Source of the DNA: Dendrolimus kikuchii
Lineage: Eukaryota > Arthropoda > Insecta > Lepidoptera > Lasiocampidae
Direction: 5' to 3'
NCBI GenBank assembly: GCA_019925095.2
Contig: CM034410.1
Location: forward strand, 15,978,436 to 16,042,435
DNA length: 64,000 nucleotides
Both the position numbers and the translations under genes were made by a program. The notes below the pieces were generated by a model, which searched no databases, had not been told where the DNA came from, and was given only the letters and a program-made list of their open reading frames with translations. Shown here piece after piece: positions 10,031 through 21,560 of the stretch; within the stretch, counting starts at the first letter, position 1; each line of letters starts with the position of its first letter.

Positions 10031-10138
10031 GCAAACATGCCTAGCTCTAATGATTTTATATAATATTAAAATGGGTGGAAGGAAAAATAAAAGTAGTCCT
10101 TTCACCCATTTTAATATTATATAAAACATATATTATAT

Positions 10139-10623
10139 TTTTCAACACACTTGCTCATAAAGTGGCTATTAGGCACAGAATGACACCCATAATCAAACTG
10201 TGACAAAAAAACATTATAACTCACTAGTGAGTTATAGATTTTTTTTTAAATTTTATTGGTTGAGTTGCTTTGTTCTTAAAAAGTTTTTATTCAAAAAAAA
10301 AAAGATCGTGTTCTATAGAACAAATAAATTAATGTTCCTATTGCTTGCTCATTTCAGGCAACTTCTTATTTAAATAGATACTTTTAACTCGTACGTGTTT
10401 AATAAATAAAACTTTCACTCATATATAACTTTTTTTTATCTACTAAATAAAATGAGTTTTTGTTGTTATTTTATTCACAAGTGTGTTGAAAAACGTCGTA
10501 TGATACACGTGTGTATTGATGATTACCGTCCTCGGCTCTCTTAAGACCCTCGCCTATGGCTCGAGTCTCAATGGCGCCTCGGCGGTAATCACCAATGTTA
10601 CACACTAGTACCATAATGTACTA
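10139..10623 (-). mobile_element. Family H element, copy 1
   Basis: 485 bp, same family as 13984-14478 and 39435-39918, inverted. Ends are TAGTACATTATGGTACTAGT and GTGTGTTGAAAA. A subterminal CAACACACTTG motif occurs in inverted positions. Non-coding. Confidence 0.8.
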
Positions 10624-10747
10624 ATATATTATATAAACACTTGACATCTTTGTCTTCCGTGATCACGGCCACTGAAAAGTGGCCGAAACGTCGGAAAAAC
10701 CAAAATCAAATAGGCTAGGGTAACTAGATTAGTTCATGACTACTTAA

Positions 10748-10877
10748 GGCCGGTTCCTATATCTTACTATTCACTCGCCCAACCATCAGTTGAATTTTGA
10801 CATTATTTGTATGGAGCTTATGTCAAATTTTAAGCGATGGTAAGGTAAATGAACTCTATAAGATATAGGAACCAGCC
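10748..10877. mobile_element. Small TIR element (family S)
   Basis: Ends GGCCGGTTCCTATATCTTA and, inverted, GGCTGGTTCCTATATCTT, flanked by TTAA and ATTA. 130 bp. A diverged half copy is at 34557-34612. A TTAA target would suggest a piggyBac-type driver, but this is weak. Confidence 0.65.
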
Positions 10878-10980
10878 ATTAGTGGACTTATCATCAATAA
10901 AGTAAAATTGTTCATGGAAAGGATATTTATTTACACATTTACCGGAAGCGCGGAAAAACCGTTAAAACGTAGTTTTATTA

Positions 10981-11303
10981 TTTTTTTATTTTTTTTTTAT
11001 TGCCGGAGTTCAGCAGACTGGCAGACGGCCCACTTGATGGAAAGCGGTTACCATCGCCTATGGACATTTGCAACACCAAAGGTGCTACAAATGCGCTGCT
11101 GCTCTCTTAAAGGAGACTGGAACCTGGTCACTAATGCCGGAACACAACACAAGGTTGTTATGGCGGCATACTCTAGACCAGGGGTGGTCGCCATCCAGTC
11201 GAGCAAATGCCCTACCACCTGGCTGTGGGTTGTTTAGTCGCCTCTTACGACAGGCCGCCCGGCCACAGGAAATTGTATTCTTTCTCCGTTCCTGTACGGA
11301 TGA
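10981..11303 (-). mobile_element. SINE-A, full length
   Basis: T-rich tail, TTGCCGGAGTTCAG variant start, complete body to CCGTACAGGAACGG. It abuts the right arm of the fold-back element. Confidence 0.9.
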
Positions 11304-12194
11304 AATTTATTTTATAATATATTTCATAATTTAGATTATGTATACAAGTCGCGAAAACTTAAGAAAATATTACTATAATCTAATTATAATTTTTGAGAAA
11401 ATTTACTATGACAAAGAGGAACGTCTGTTTGTGTTAAAAATATAAGAGGTTCTTGCCAAAATGGCCACGGAACCCAAAAAGTGGAATACCTTCCCAAAAG
11501 AATATAATTTTTTTAAAGTTGACACGAAATGAGACATGGGTCATTGTGTACCCTTGTATTAAATATTTTATATTTTTATGCAAACGAATCGAGGCGTGTT
11601 CTTAATGTCTCTTGAGGATTAAGGTGTATTTTGTTCTTCGTAGTACAGTCGGGGAATGAAAATGTTCGTCGCCTTAAAGTCGAATTTCGCTTGCACAAGT
11701 ACAAGACACACTGCAAACATTTTAATAAATGTTACGCTTATAAAATATAGAAACGAGTAAAAAAAATAGCAATGTTGATAATGACAGACACTAAGATTAA
11801 CAATAGTTTTAAGCATCAGAAACAATGAGGATATAATCGCTTAACATAAATATTGAAGCCAATAAAATGGTTTTACATGTCCGAACAATTTTCTTAGACA
11901 AGATAGAACAACTTTCATTTAAGTAAATTTAAGCTTTATTGTCAAATAGTTAAACATAATTTTCTTTGTGGAAAAGTCTGTTCTGTGACTTAGTTAGAAA
12001 AAGTAACATGTAGTCGCGGAACGTTAAATGAATCATTTTGAAAACTGGCGAACATTTTCATACCACGACTGTACATTATGAGCTAGTTTAAAAAGTCAAG
12101 CAAGTGAGTATTAAAACCCGCATAATAAAAGATTTCGTAGAGGTAACAAACGTCTATTATATTTATTTTATAGCTAACGAACCATAAAAATATC
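11304..12194. other. Unassigned intergenic DNA
   Basis: AT-rich, with no recognisable gene or repeat on either strand. Confidence 0.4.
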
Positions 12195-13660
12195 GGGACT
12201 TTTGTAGATCAATGCTGGCTTACAAAGTCCCGGATCCAAAAAACGCATAAGCGAGTTCAAATTAGTAAACGTAGAAATTTTATCTCTCGCCATTGTTGAA
12301 AAGAGAAAAAAAAAGGAAATATATTTGTGCGTGCGGAATCCGCAGGTAAAAAAAAACCGCATATTCCGTATACGCGAAGCCACTGAAAATAATAGTATAA
12401 TTTTGTTGCCTTCAGTTGTTGTGTAAATGTTTGTCGAATAACAATAAATAAATATAATAGACACACCTAAAACCCTGTCGACTAAGAACGTCCGCCTTAG
12501 CTTCATAAGTAGATATCACACAAATACGGAAACTGAAACCTCCTTAACCAATCATTGAAACAATAATAATCACTTTTCCGGGCGGCCGCCATTTAGTTTG
12601 TTTCAACTCACTGCACTTGCCAAAAATCTTAATTCTCACATACGTCTTTTTAACACCTTAAATGAATCCGACGACAACATGGCGACGTCTTCTATGTATC
12701 AAGGCAAAATTGGGGGACAGTGATAGATATACATACATACTATTATACAAAAAGAGAAGTAATATGTATGTATCAAGAATTTGTATTGTGGTTTCAACAA
12801 GAGCTGGCGGTATCATGAATTGAAAATTCGTTTTGAAAATAATGTTTGTAATAGATGTGAAAAAAGTTCTCTAAATATGTATATAAAATTAAAAATGGTG
12901 TATAAATTTATCTAAAATATATATAAATAAATTAAATTGCGAAAATCCGGAGTTTACTTATAATTAAAAGACCACGGCATCCGTTTCCTACCAGTTTTGC
13001 CACAAATTAGTGCACCAATTAGCAACTAGATTAACAAGCAATTTCATCCAATTGAATTTAAAAAAAAACATAAGGACTTTTTGAGATTAACGACTGTTAG
13101 CGACGCATTATAACATTTATATAATATTTAATTTTTATGGCAAATAAACCACGAAGGCGGGCGGTAGAGGGCGTGCGTAGGACACCAGAGGGGGTTGGGC
13201 AGGATGCGGGGGTGAGTGGCGTCGATTGTCGCCCGCGCATCTCATAGTAGTCTGCGTTCCGCGTCGCGCTGTGATATATGTGTTTTTTATTTGCCTACGT
13301 ACTTCCACGTGCCGCTTTTTTTCGGTTAAAATATTCTCCTTTTTTATTTGTTCGAGCTACAGTGACCTCTTTGAAAGTCCCGGACCCAAAAACCGCAACA
13401 GTGAGATAAAATTCACCCAGCAATCAGTAACTAAACTAAGAAGTAATTTTTGCCCAATCAAATTTTAAAAAAAATATCAGGACTTTCGACTTTAAGGTCA
13501 ACGTCCACTTTTTTTAAGATACGTAGAAGCAATTTCTTAAATTAATTTCTTTTTTTCTCGTACAAAGACCCGGTTTCGAAAAGCCGCAATAACGAGTTAA
13601 AATTAGCTCAACAATCAGTAACTAAACTAATAAATTAACTTTTGCCCAATGGAAGGAGTT
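12195..13660. repeat. Family N: clustered degenerate repeats
   Basis: The phrase 'AAAGTCCCGGACCCAAAAAC' followed by a CAATCAGTAACTAAACTAA block recurs in diverged form around 12200-12300, 12985-13090, 13365-13500 and 13558-13655. Spacing is irregular. No coding sequence identified. Confidence 0.5.
13130..13365 (+). repeat. Family M repeat, copy 1
   Basis: Matches 51360-51960: GGACACCAGAGGGGGTTG, GATGCGGGGGTGAG, TTGTCGCCCGCGCA and GTGATATATGTGTTTTTTAT. The second copy is split by a SINE-A. Confidence 0.6.
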
Positions 13661-13856
13661 AGAGTTTCGACCCTCTGTCCGCTATGCAAATACAGTCCTT
13701 CACTGTCCGCTGAGCTTTACTCATTCTGCAAAATTTGTTTGTTGGTTCTCTAACAACGTTGCCTTTTCATTTGACTTCGTAACATTTTAATTTTATATTT
13801 AAGTGGAAATGTTAGTAAAACTTCGTTTGTGTTTTTATGAGGACGTTCGTTAGTTT

Positions 13857-15062
13857 ATATCGATACCTCGGGGCTCAAAGGACGTAACCGCCATTTTGGT
13901 GAAATTGACTTTTCAATGCAGCCCTACTTAATTTTTTCTCCTCTATCGATCAGTATATGTAAAGTCTTCCGATTCGCCAAAAATAGTACATTATGGTACT
14001 AGTGTGTAACATTGGTGATTACCGCCGAGGCGCCATTGAGACTCGAGCCGTAGGCGAGGGTCCTAAGAGAGCCGAGGACGGTAATCATCAATACACACGT
14101 GTATCATACGACGTTTTTCAACACACTTGTGAATAAAATAACAACAAAAACTCATTTTATTTAGTAGATAAAAAAATGTTATATATGAGTGAAAGTTTTA
14201 TTTATTAAACACGTACGAGTTAAAATTATCTATTTAAATAAGAAGTTGCATGAAATGAGCAAGCAATAGGAACATTAATTTATTTGTTCTATAGAACACG
14301 ATCTTTTTTTTTGAATAAAAACTTTTTTAAGAACAAAGCAACTCAACCAATAAAAAAAAGAAAATCTATAGCTCACTAGTGAGTTATAATGTTTTTTACT
14401 CACAGTTTGATAATGGGTGTCATTCTGTGCCTAATTGCGGTGACCATAGAGCCACTTTATGAGCAAGTGTGTTGAAAATTGTGTTTTCGGCCCCATTTTT
14501 TGTAGAAAATAAAACATATATTTTTAGATTTTGTGTCGTAACAGCAACCAATTTTAATGATCATAAACGCGTGGGTAATAAACGACACCGTAGATGATAC
14601 AATTAGTTGTCCGAGTTGATAAATTGATATACTAAGTTAATAAATAAAATTGAAATTAAATATGCAAATAAAGAAAGAAAAGAATTCCTTATTTTCTCTC
14701 TTTACTTAACATTTAATCAACTGAAGAAAACAAAGCAACAGTCTACAAACTGATAGAATTAGTAGACAAATTGGCAGTTACAACTATCTCTGATCACACA
14801 TCCATAGATTTCTAGGGTGTAAACGCCCCAAACGTGCAATTTACCGGGGCGTATAGGAAAGCTGCTTTAGTTACTTTTAAATCTATTTGAAATATAATTT
14901 AACAGTGTTTTGCATCATAAAATTTTAAGACTTTTGGTTTTAGAATGGTTTATTTAGGCCAACAATCAAAAAGTTATCTCCGAAATTATATTTTGTTTTT
15001 CGGCCCTCCTGAAAAATCGAGTTTTGGTGCTTACGCCCTTTGAGCCCCGAGGTATCGATATA
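13857..15062. mobile_element. Family O element with TIRs
   Basis: Terminal inverted repeats of about 30 bp built on TATCGATACCTCGGGGCTC. 1.2 kb including a nested family H copy (13984-14478). No transposase frame found, so non-autonomous or decayed. Confidence 0.75.
13984..14478 (+). mobile_element. Family H element, copy 2
   Basis: Full-length H copy nested in the family O element near its left end. Confidence 0.8.
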
Positions 15063-15314
15063 CAAAAAGTATACTAAATGTTGATTCGGTATGTAAACTA
15101 AGTGTGTCGAGTTTCATTGAAATCCGTTCAGTAGTTTTTACGTGATGGTCTAACAAACTGACCGATAGACAAATTTAGCAAAAAATTATTTTTGGCATCT
15201 ACCGGTTCGAAATAGACCCCTGATTTTTTTCCTTTTTTTAAACCATTATACAAACACGATCCGTCTACAAACTTATCATATTATATATAAATAGATAGAA
15301 GATTGTACGCATAA

Positions 15315-15662
15315 CTAGGACATGGCCGCGACTTCGTCCACGCTTGACTTGACATTTGAAAAAAAAATTTAATGTTTTAGTAGACACTACAACCTGGTTC
15401 CGGGGGAAAATTTCTGCGGAATTCCCGGGATAAAAAATATCACACATGTTATTGCATAAAATTGCTATCGATCACTGAAAAAATCGGATTGGAATTGGAT
15501 TTTTTTTAACTGGCCATTTTAAATCGTACTCAGTACAATTCCCGCGGGATTCCCCGGATAGAACACAGCACAGATTCGAAATAGATTTAATTTGCTGTCG
15601 ATCAGCCAAAACCACATCGAAATCGGCCCCGTAGTTTGTACGTAAATTCAAATTCAAACAGA
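15315..15662 (-). mobile_element. Helitron-like fragment
   Basis: Starts CTAG with a CGCGACTTCGTCCACGC phrase. Its inner part (GCGGAATTCCCGGG, TGCTGTCGATCAGCC) matches the split copy at 26650-27716. Confidence 0.55.
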
Positions 15663-16224
15663 CAAGAAATCAAAAAAAAAATTGCATCATTCTCTCCATA
15701 GTTTATACGTATAGTCTATTCCAATTGTTTTTTTTTTTATTGCTTTAATGTATAGACACGTCATGTTTAGAATGTTATAATATAGATAATAATTGATACT
15801 ATATTACTAAAGGAAAAATATTATTGTTAGAAACAAATAATAATAGTTTAAAGAAAGAAAGAAAATCATTAATAAGGTGTCTTACAAAAGACAACTCCAA
15901 GTCATAAATCCGGAATAACAACCCTCTCAAGACTGTAGTGTAAAGTGTTCTTGCGTTTCCAGACAACGCTCCTTATGCAGCGTCGATCTGAAGTGCCCAT
16001 CATTACTTCTTCTTGCTACAACTACTTACGAGTACAAATGTTTCTATTGAACTATATAAGGGGATTGGTCACAGAGAAATTCAGCGTCAAAAGTCTGTCC
16101 AAACACTACTTGAAACCAAAGCTGTAATTAAATATATTTATTTTGGTTATTTCATATATACGTATATATTGATATTCTATAAATATGTCTGGATTTATGT
16201 CAGTATTAAATTTATAAATTAGTG
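15663..16224. other. Unassigned DNA
   Basis: AT-rich, no supported gene. Confidence 0.4.
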
Positions 16225-16650
16225 TAAGTTGGTATATTTAAATTGTACAGTCCTATCTTTTTACGAGCTTTTATTTAACTTGCAATGGATGTATGTATGT
16301 AAGTTCGGGTGGAATCTTGCAAGTTAAATTTGACCAACTTCCCGGTTTCCGATTGAGCTGAAATTTTGCACGCATATTGCGTGACAATGCAATAATATGG
16401 TACGATAGAGCTGATTTGATGATGAACTCTTGTACTAAACAAGATAGACCCGTCGTGTTTGGACTCGTTTTACTTGTCTTGGCTAGCACTCTGCTGCTTT
16501 TTAAAAAAGCTTATTTCTGCTCTATCTGCATCGCCAGATTATTTAAGATTTTTTTTAAGCTAGGATGTCTTGAAGAGAACGCTTTTAGCGATATTGTAAT
16601 TATGCATTTTGTTTTTGTTTATTTTGGTGAGCAATAAAGTATTATCTATC
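16225..16650 (+). mobile_element. LINE-P-type 3' end
   Basis: From about 16540 the sequence matches the end of LINE-P copies at 38849 (minus) and 52800 (plus): CTTGAAGAGAACGCTTTTAG, then TTGGTGAGCAATAAAGTATT and a TATC-rich end. The upstream 16270-16475 part looks like another old repeat. Confidence 0.5.
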
Positions 16651-16662
16651 GAATTTTGGTGA

Positions 16663-16795
16663 TACATACATACATAATATCACGCCTGTTTCCCATATGG
16701 GTAGGCAGAGATCTTCGCTTGGGACGATAATGACAAACAACTTTCGCTTCATCTACTTTCATTAACCTCTTCATACATGCACGTTTATTTGTTTT
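16663..16795 (-). mobile_element. RTE-like LINE tail, other family
   Basis: (CATA)n followed by CACGCCTGTTTCCCATATGG resembles, but is not, LINE-B. Consistent with a related RTE-type 3' end. Confidence 0.5.
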
Positions 16796-17671
16796 GGTGA
16801 TAGTTGTATAAATGCAAATAACGCTTTGAAGGATTTAAATAAACCAGTTTCAGTTATATTAGTATAGAGGAATGTAGTATGCAGATTTATTATTCAGTAA
16901 CTTTTATCCGCAGCTTCGCTCGCGTTAGTATTACCCCATGGGAACCGTACATTTTTTCGGGATAAGCAAGTAACTTATGTACTATGCCAGACTAGGTGCC
17001 AAATTTCATCCACATCCATTCTCCGTTCGAACGTTATTGAACGTGAACAAACATCCATTCAGACTTTGCTATCTTTACTGTAATAAATCTGTAAATGGTT
17101 CGAGTTTGTATATTGCGTTTAAATATTTAAAAAAAAATCAGGGGGCTAATTCGGACCAGGAGATTCAAAAAAGGTAATTTTTAGAAATTTTGTCTGTCGT
17201 TCTGTCTGTATGTTAGGGCATCACATGAAAAGTACTGAACGGATTTAAATGAAACTCAACACAAAGCTAACTCATATCCCGGGGCCGTAACTTAGGATAC
17301 CTTTTGTCCCGATATATCGCGTGGTTTCGCGGGATAGATAATAATATCAAAAAAAGATGGCGCTGCAATCGCGTTTTTTCACTTCACTAATAAATACGTA
17401 TGCTGTCATAGGAAACAAATCATTCATTGTATTACTTCTCAAAGCAGGTTGGCTTCGACTCATCTCTATGTTTTGCCGGGCAATTGTTTAGACTTATATT
17501 CAGTTTCTTTGTTATTATTATATGTAGAAAACCGAATTAAGGGGTTTTACATGAGGCGCAGCCGCAAGACAGACTCTAGTTTATAATATAATTACAGATT
17601 GGTCAGGTTTAGATAATAGAAAGATTTTTTTTAAAGCAGATATCTGAAAAACTATTTATTTATATTTCTGG
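16796..17671. mobile_element. Old Helitron-like debris
   Basis: CCGCAGCTTCGCTCGCGTTAG (split here by eye at 16909-16930), a 'CTGTCTGTATGTTAGGGCAT' region and 'GTGGTTTCGCGGGATAG' suggest two eroded Helitron-like pieces. No clean ends. Confidence 0.35.
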
Positions 17672-17860
17672 AAAGTAGACACGCTAATAGCCCATCTAAT
17701 GGAAGGTGGTTACCGTTGCCTATGAATTATTGCAATACTAGAGGTGCTGTGAATAGGCTGCCGGTTTCAAAGGGGTCTGGAACCTGGCCACTAATGCTGG
17801 AATACAAGTTAAGGTTGTTATTTATGACGGTATACTCTAAACCAGGGGTGACAGCTCAAA
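17672..17860 (-). mobile_element. SINE-A, old diverged copy
   Basis: Recognisable from GGTGGTTACCGTTGCCTATG to CTAAACCAGGGGTGAC, with many substitutions and no clear ends. Confidence 0.7.
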
Positions 17861-18162
17861 GGTCAATTTGATGTCGTAATGTTAAACAGTGAACAGTAAA
17901 ATAAAAACTGCTTGAGTAAATGCCCACGTCGGAGAATCGACCGACCTTTTTGGCTCTTAAAAATGTAATGTTCGGTTTTGGTTCACTGAATACGCGTATA
18001 CTGTGTCAAATACTAAATTCTCGGTAAAGGCACTTTTGTATATTACAAAATATCCCTATCAGCCGTCTCTCAGACTGTATAGTTTGTATGTTTGTTAGCT
18101 AAACCAAGTTTAAAGGAAATTAGAAAAAAAAACAAACCACAAAAAATCCTGAAGATATTTTT
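17861..18162. other. Unassigned DNA
   Basis: About 300 bp with no supported gene or repeat. Confidence 0.4.
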
Positions 18163-18912
18163 GTTTATTTATTTTTATTGCAGGAGTTCAGCAGACAGGC
18201 AGACGACCCACTTAATGGACAGCGGTTACCATCGCCTATGGACATTTGCAACACCGAAGGTGCTACAAATGCGCTGCTGCTCTCTTAATGGTCACTAATG
18301 CCGGAACACAACTCAAGGTTGTTTTGGCGACATGCTTTAGACCAGGGGTGGTAGCCATCCAGACGGGCAAATTCTCTACCACCTGGCTGTATACAACATT
18401 TTTACCAAGAATTTAGGCGTACGGCTTTCTTTAATAAGGATTATGCTCGATAGCCCTGGGATCCGATCTACTAATCAGATTCTGACTTGGCGACTATGGG
18501 ACTACCTCGGGAGTATATACATACGAGGAAAGGAAACAATTGGAAAATCTGTTTACAATTGACGGAGACATCTTGTTACGAAGAAGTTAGCTAACAATTT
18601 TCGTGAGTTTCCCAAATTCCTTGAAATCCCGTCATCAGATTCTGACATGATGAAGGGTGGACCAATTGGGGAGTATAACCATTCGATTAAAAGAAAAATT
18701 TTGAAAATCGGTCCACAATTGACGCAGAAATAGAATAACGAACATATAGCGATTTGAGAACCTCCTTATTTTTACAGTCGGTTAAAAATCAACGTCAGTC
18801 AATTTCAGTCGTCGGGCAAATGCCCTACCACCTGGCTGTGGGTTGTTTAGTCGCCTCTTACGACAGGCCGCCCGGCCACAGTAAATTGTATTCTTTCTCC
18901 GTTCCTGCACGG
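18163..18912 (-). mobile_element. SINE-A interrupted by element D
   Basis: SINE-A halves at 18163-18390 and 18813-18912. The break repeats 27 bp of SINE sequence on both sides (18364-18390 and 18813-18839, about two mismatches). One half also has an internal deletion. Confidence 0.8.
18391..18812 (-). mobile_element. Element D inside SINE-A
   Basis: About 420 bp. The right side reads GAGAACCTCC...AGTCGGTTA, the inverse of the AACCGACTTC...GGAGGTTCTC motif also seen at 34833 and 44106. Two internal phrases repeat (CATCAGATTCTGACATGATG and ATCAGATTCTGACTTGGCG; ACAATTGACG twice). Confidence 0.5.
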
Positions 18913-19410
18913 ATGAAATACGTACACGATATCACGTAATATAAAAAAAACTGTGCCATATTTTTAATTACAAATGTATAAACAGAAAGAAACCAAAAGC
19001 CTTGCCATGTTTAATGACATGATGGCTAAATAAATAAAATTAAGACATGTTGTGTTTACATACTCGCGCTGCCCACTTTCCTCGTCACTTCCCTGCTTGC
19101 TGCCGTAATAGTGTGTATTACATAAAGGCATTAGATGTTTCGATACTCGGTGTCTTTATATTGTCCGTGTTCTGAAAACATATTTAAATAATTTTTATTA
19201 CATTCACGACCCACTGGGCCGACATTTGCTTTTTCATTTATTCTGCGGCATTCGTTTTGACGGCCATATAATCGGATTGCGACTCGATATTGATGCTCGG
19301 AATAACTCGATTAGCATATTACTTTCGATCAATCGTTAGGACAGTGATTCGCTATGATATTAATCTTTTCCTAATATAAGTGTGAGAGTAAGCTTGGTCG
19401 TTCTCTGTAC
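18913..19410. other. Unassigned DNA
   Basis: No supported gene or repeat. Confidence 0.4.
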
Positions 19411-19726
19411 CTTTTTTTTTATTTTATCGCAGGAGTTCAGCAGACAGGCAGACGGCCCACTTGATGGAAAGCGGTTACCATCGCCTATGGACATTTACAA
19501 CACCAAAGGTGCTACAAATGCGCTGCTGCTCTCTTAAGGGAGACTGGAATCTGGTTACTAATGCCGGAACACAACTCAAGGTTGTTATGGCGACATACTT
19601 TAGACCAGGGGTGGTAGCCGTCCAGTCGGGCAAATGCCCTACCACCTGGCTGTGGGTTGTTTTGTCGCCTCTTACGACAGGCCGCCCGGCCGCAGGAAAT
19701 TGTATTCTTCCTCCGTTCCTGCTCAG
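19411..19726 (-). mobile_element. SINE-A, full length, with splice-like borders
   Basis: Complete copy. On the plus strand it begins with a T tract and ATCGCAG (AG at 19431-19432) and ends CTCAG followed by GTAAGC at 19727. The 294 bp between are open in one frame, so it mimics a cassette exon. Confidence 0.85.
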
Positions 19727-19956
19727 GTAAGCACCTACTACAAGTACCTATAAGTACCTACGAGAAGATATTGACTGTGGCCGAATGCGTCTTATTTAAA
19801 GCGTTAAAAATAACGCCATTATCATGAACGCTCCGCTTAGTTTAATTTTTTTCATCGTCTGTGTAATCAAGTCCTGGGAGAGAGGGTATTTTCTATACGA
19901 TACTATAAAATTATAAACATATAGATCTCAACACTCTCAACGAAAATTTATTGCAG

Positions 19957-20476
19957 TAGCGGTGTGTAACTCCTGAGTGATTAACTCAAAAGATATATAT
20001 CCGACGCGAAGAGTGATTAGATCTGTATATCACTTGCGTTCAAAATGTGTCTTTATATCTTTAACTCTTTAGTTCATTCCTGTTCCACGCGATGACTATA
20101 GATCCGAATGAGAAGAAACTAGACTAGAAAGAAAAGAGAAAGAATGATTAGCCCGCGCACTGCGCATGCGTAGTAAGTGAACGAGGAAACCGAATATAAT
20201 AGCAAGCCAAAATAAATCGTAACACTATAGTTTTATGGTGTAATTTTGTTTTAATGTAATTAATTTTATTATATTTTTTCACTCTGTTTATATTTTTTTC
20301 ATATCAGTTTATCAGTATTCAGTATATCACTCACAGATAATAACTCATCTTGTCTGCAATTGACACTGACACTATTCACTGTAAAGATAAAGAGTTAAAG
20401 ATATAAAAGAGTGATATATATCTTTGTATCAAAAAGATATATATCACTCTTTTCTTCTTGGTGAGTGATTTTTCCC
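19957..20476 (+). mobile_element. Family F element, copy 2
   Basis: 520 bp, same family as 165-677 and 25413-25878, with the AAAGATATATATCACTC hairpin near its right end. It directly precedes the mariner-like relic. Confidence 0.75.
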
Positions 20477-20540
20477 ACGTCAAGTTTTTTGCCCAAATAA
20501 ATTTGACAATTCTTTGCGTCAGTATTTGACAAATTCAACC

Positions 20541-21014
20541 ATCGAGAGGTACACAATTAAGCAGCGCGTTAAGATTGTTGAAACCTTTTACGAAAATGGG
20601 CGTTCCAATCAACCGTGAATGGCGTTCGCTATCGCGAGATGATAACGGACTTCTTGTCGCCAGAAATTGAGGGTAGGAACCTGGACGATATGTGGTTACA
20701 ACAGGATGGTGCCACTTGCCACACAGCCAATGAACCAATGGCTCTTTCGCGCGAGAATCTCAATGGCCGTGTTATCTCACGTCGCGGCGATGTTAATTGG
20801 CCGTCACGATCATGTGATTTGACACCGTTGCACTTCTTTCTTTGGGGTTATTTGAAAGAAAAATTAAACGTCAATAAGCCAAGAACACTTCAAGAGCGAC
20901 GAGATAATTCGGCACATTAACGACCTTGAACCTCAATTATGTCTCAGAGTCATTGAACATATGGACCACCGAAGCCGTGGCGAGCATTTGGCCGATATTT
21001 TGTTCCACACATAA
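20541..21014 (+). pseudogene. mariner-like transposase relic
   Basis: First a short N-terminal helix-turn-helix piece (YTIKQRVKIVETFYENGRSN, 20550-20615). Then, after a deletion that removes the first catalytic Asp and changes frame, the C-terminal half: WLQQDGATCHTA with the second Asp, SRRGDVNWPSRSCDLTPL with the third acidic residue, and FFLWGYLKE. One more frameshift near 20900 is followed by the family end up to TAA at 21012-21014. The two visible Asp residues are separated by 36 residues, unlike canonical DD34D mariner. IS630/Tc1/mariner superfamily, inactive. Confidence 0.8.
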
Positions 21015-21039
21015 TTGTCATAGATCCTTCTATCATAAT

Positions 21040-21303
21040 AAAAAATAATAATAATAATAATATAATAATAATAATAATCGGCAGACAAACACACATATTG
21101 TATATCCCCAAATTAAGCAAGTTACGCTTGTGTTATGGGTAATATACAACGGACTACTGTGGGGCCGATCCCAGACACCCAGACCATAGTAAATAACGGA
21201 GAAAATATGTTTCCGAAATTTACTATACCAGGAATCGAACCCGGAACCTCTGCGTTGCAGTGAGGTACGCCGGTAAAGGCTTAGCCCGCTCAACCACAGA
21301 GGC
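21040..21303 (-). mobile_element. SINE-C, full length (tRNA-derived)
   Basis: On the minus strand it starts GACGGCCTCTGTGGTTGAGC, has a perfect Pol III B box GGTTCGATTCC about 60 nt in, a unique body, and ends in an (ATT)n tail. tRNA-derived SINE, transcribed by RNA polymerase III if active. Confidence 0.85.
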
Positions 21304-21560
21304 CGTCAAAAATATTAAGACATTTCTCTGAAAACTTTTTGTTTTATTTAAAATTAACATTGTGCGTTTTGGTTGGACTACCCTTTATAACGACGAGATC
21401 CAGGTTCGTTTTCCATGTCAATAAATCATCTGTTTATACCTCGCACACTTTATTAACTTTACAGATAATACAGTGTGCCGAATAATTTTAGAGTAGACTA
21501 TGGATGCGTTTTTTGGTTCCGGATCGAATTCAGTTTCTTTATTAGATCAAATAAAATTTG
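21304..21560. other. Unassigned DNA
   Basis: No supported gene. Confidence 0.4.

Larger units (their letters stand above)
9757..10980. mobile_element. Family G fold-back, large composite
   Basis: Left arm 9757-9905 is nearly identical to the left arm of the copy at 3031. The right arm is split into 10636-10712 and about 10948-10980. Between and inside the arms lie a LINE-K/K' scrap (9971-10030), a family H element (10139-10623) and a small inverted-repeat element (10748-10877). Confidence 0.75.

Noticed and set aside
16377..16637. An 86-codon secreted or membrane protein
   Set aside because: The region overlaps a LINE-P-type 3' UTR and an older repeat; hydrophobicity comes from T-rich codons.
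21230..21300. A tRNA gene
   Set aside because: The B box GGTTCGATTCC belongs to the tRNA-derived head of SINE-C; no cloverleaf with acceptor stem and anticodon arm can be completed.
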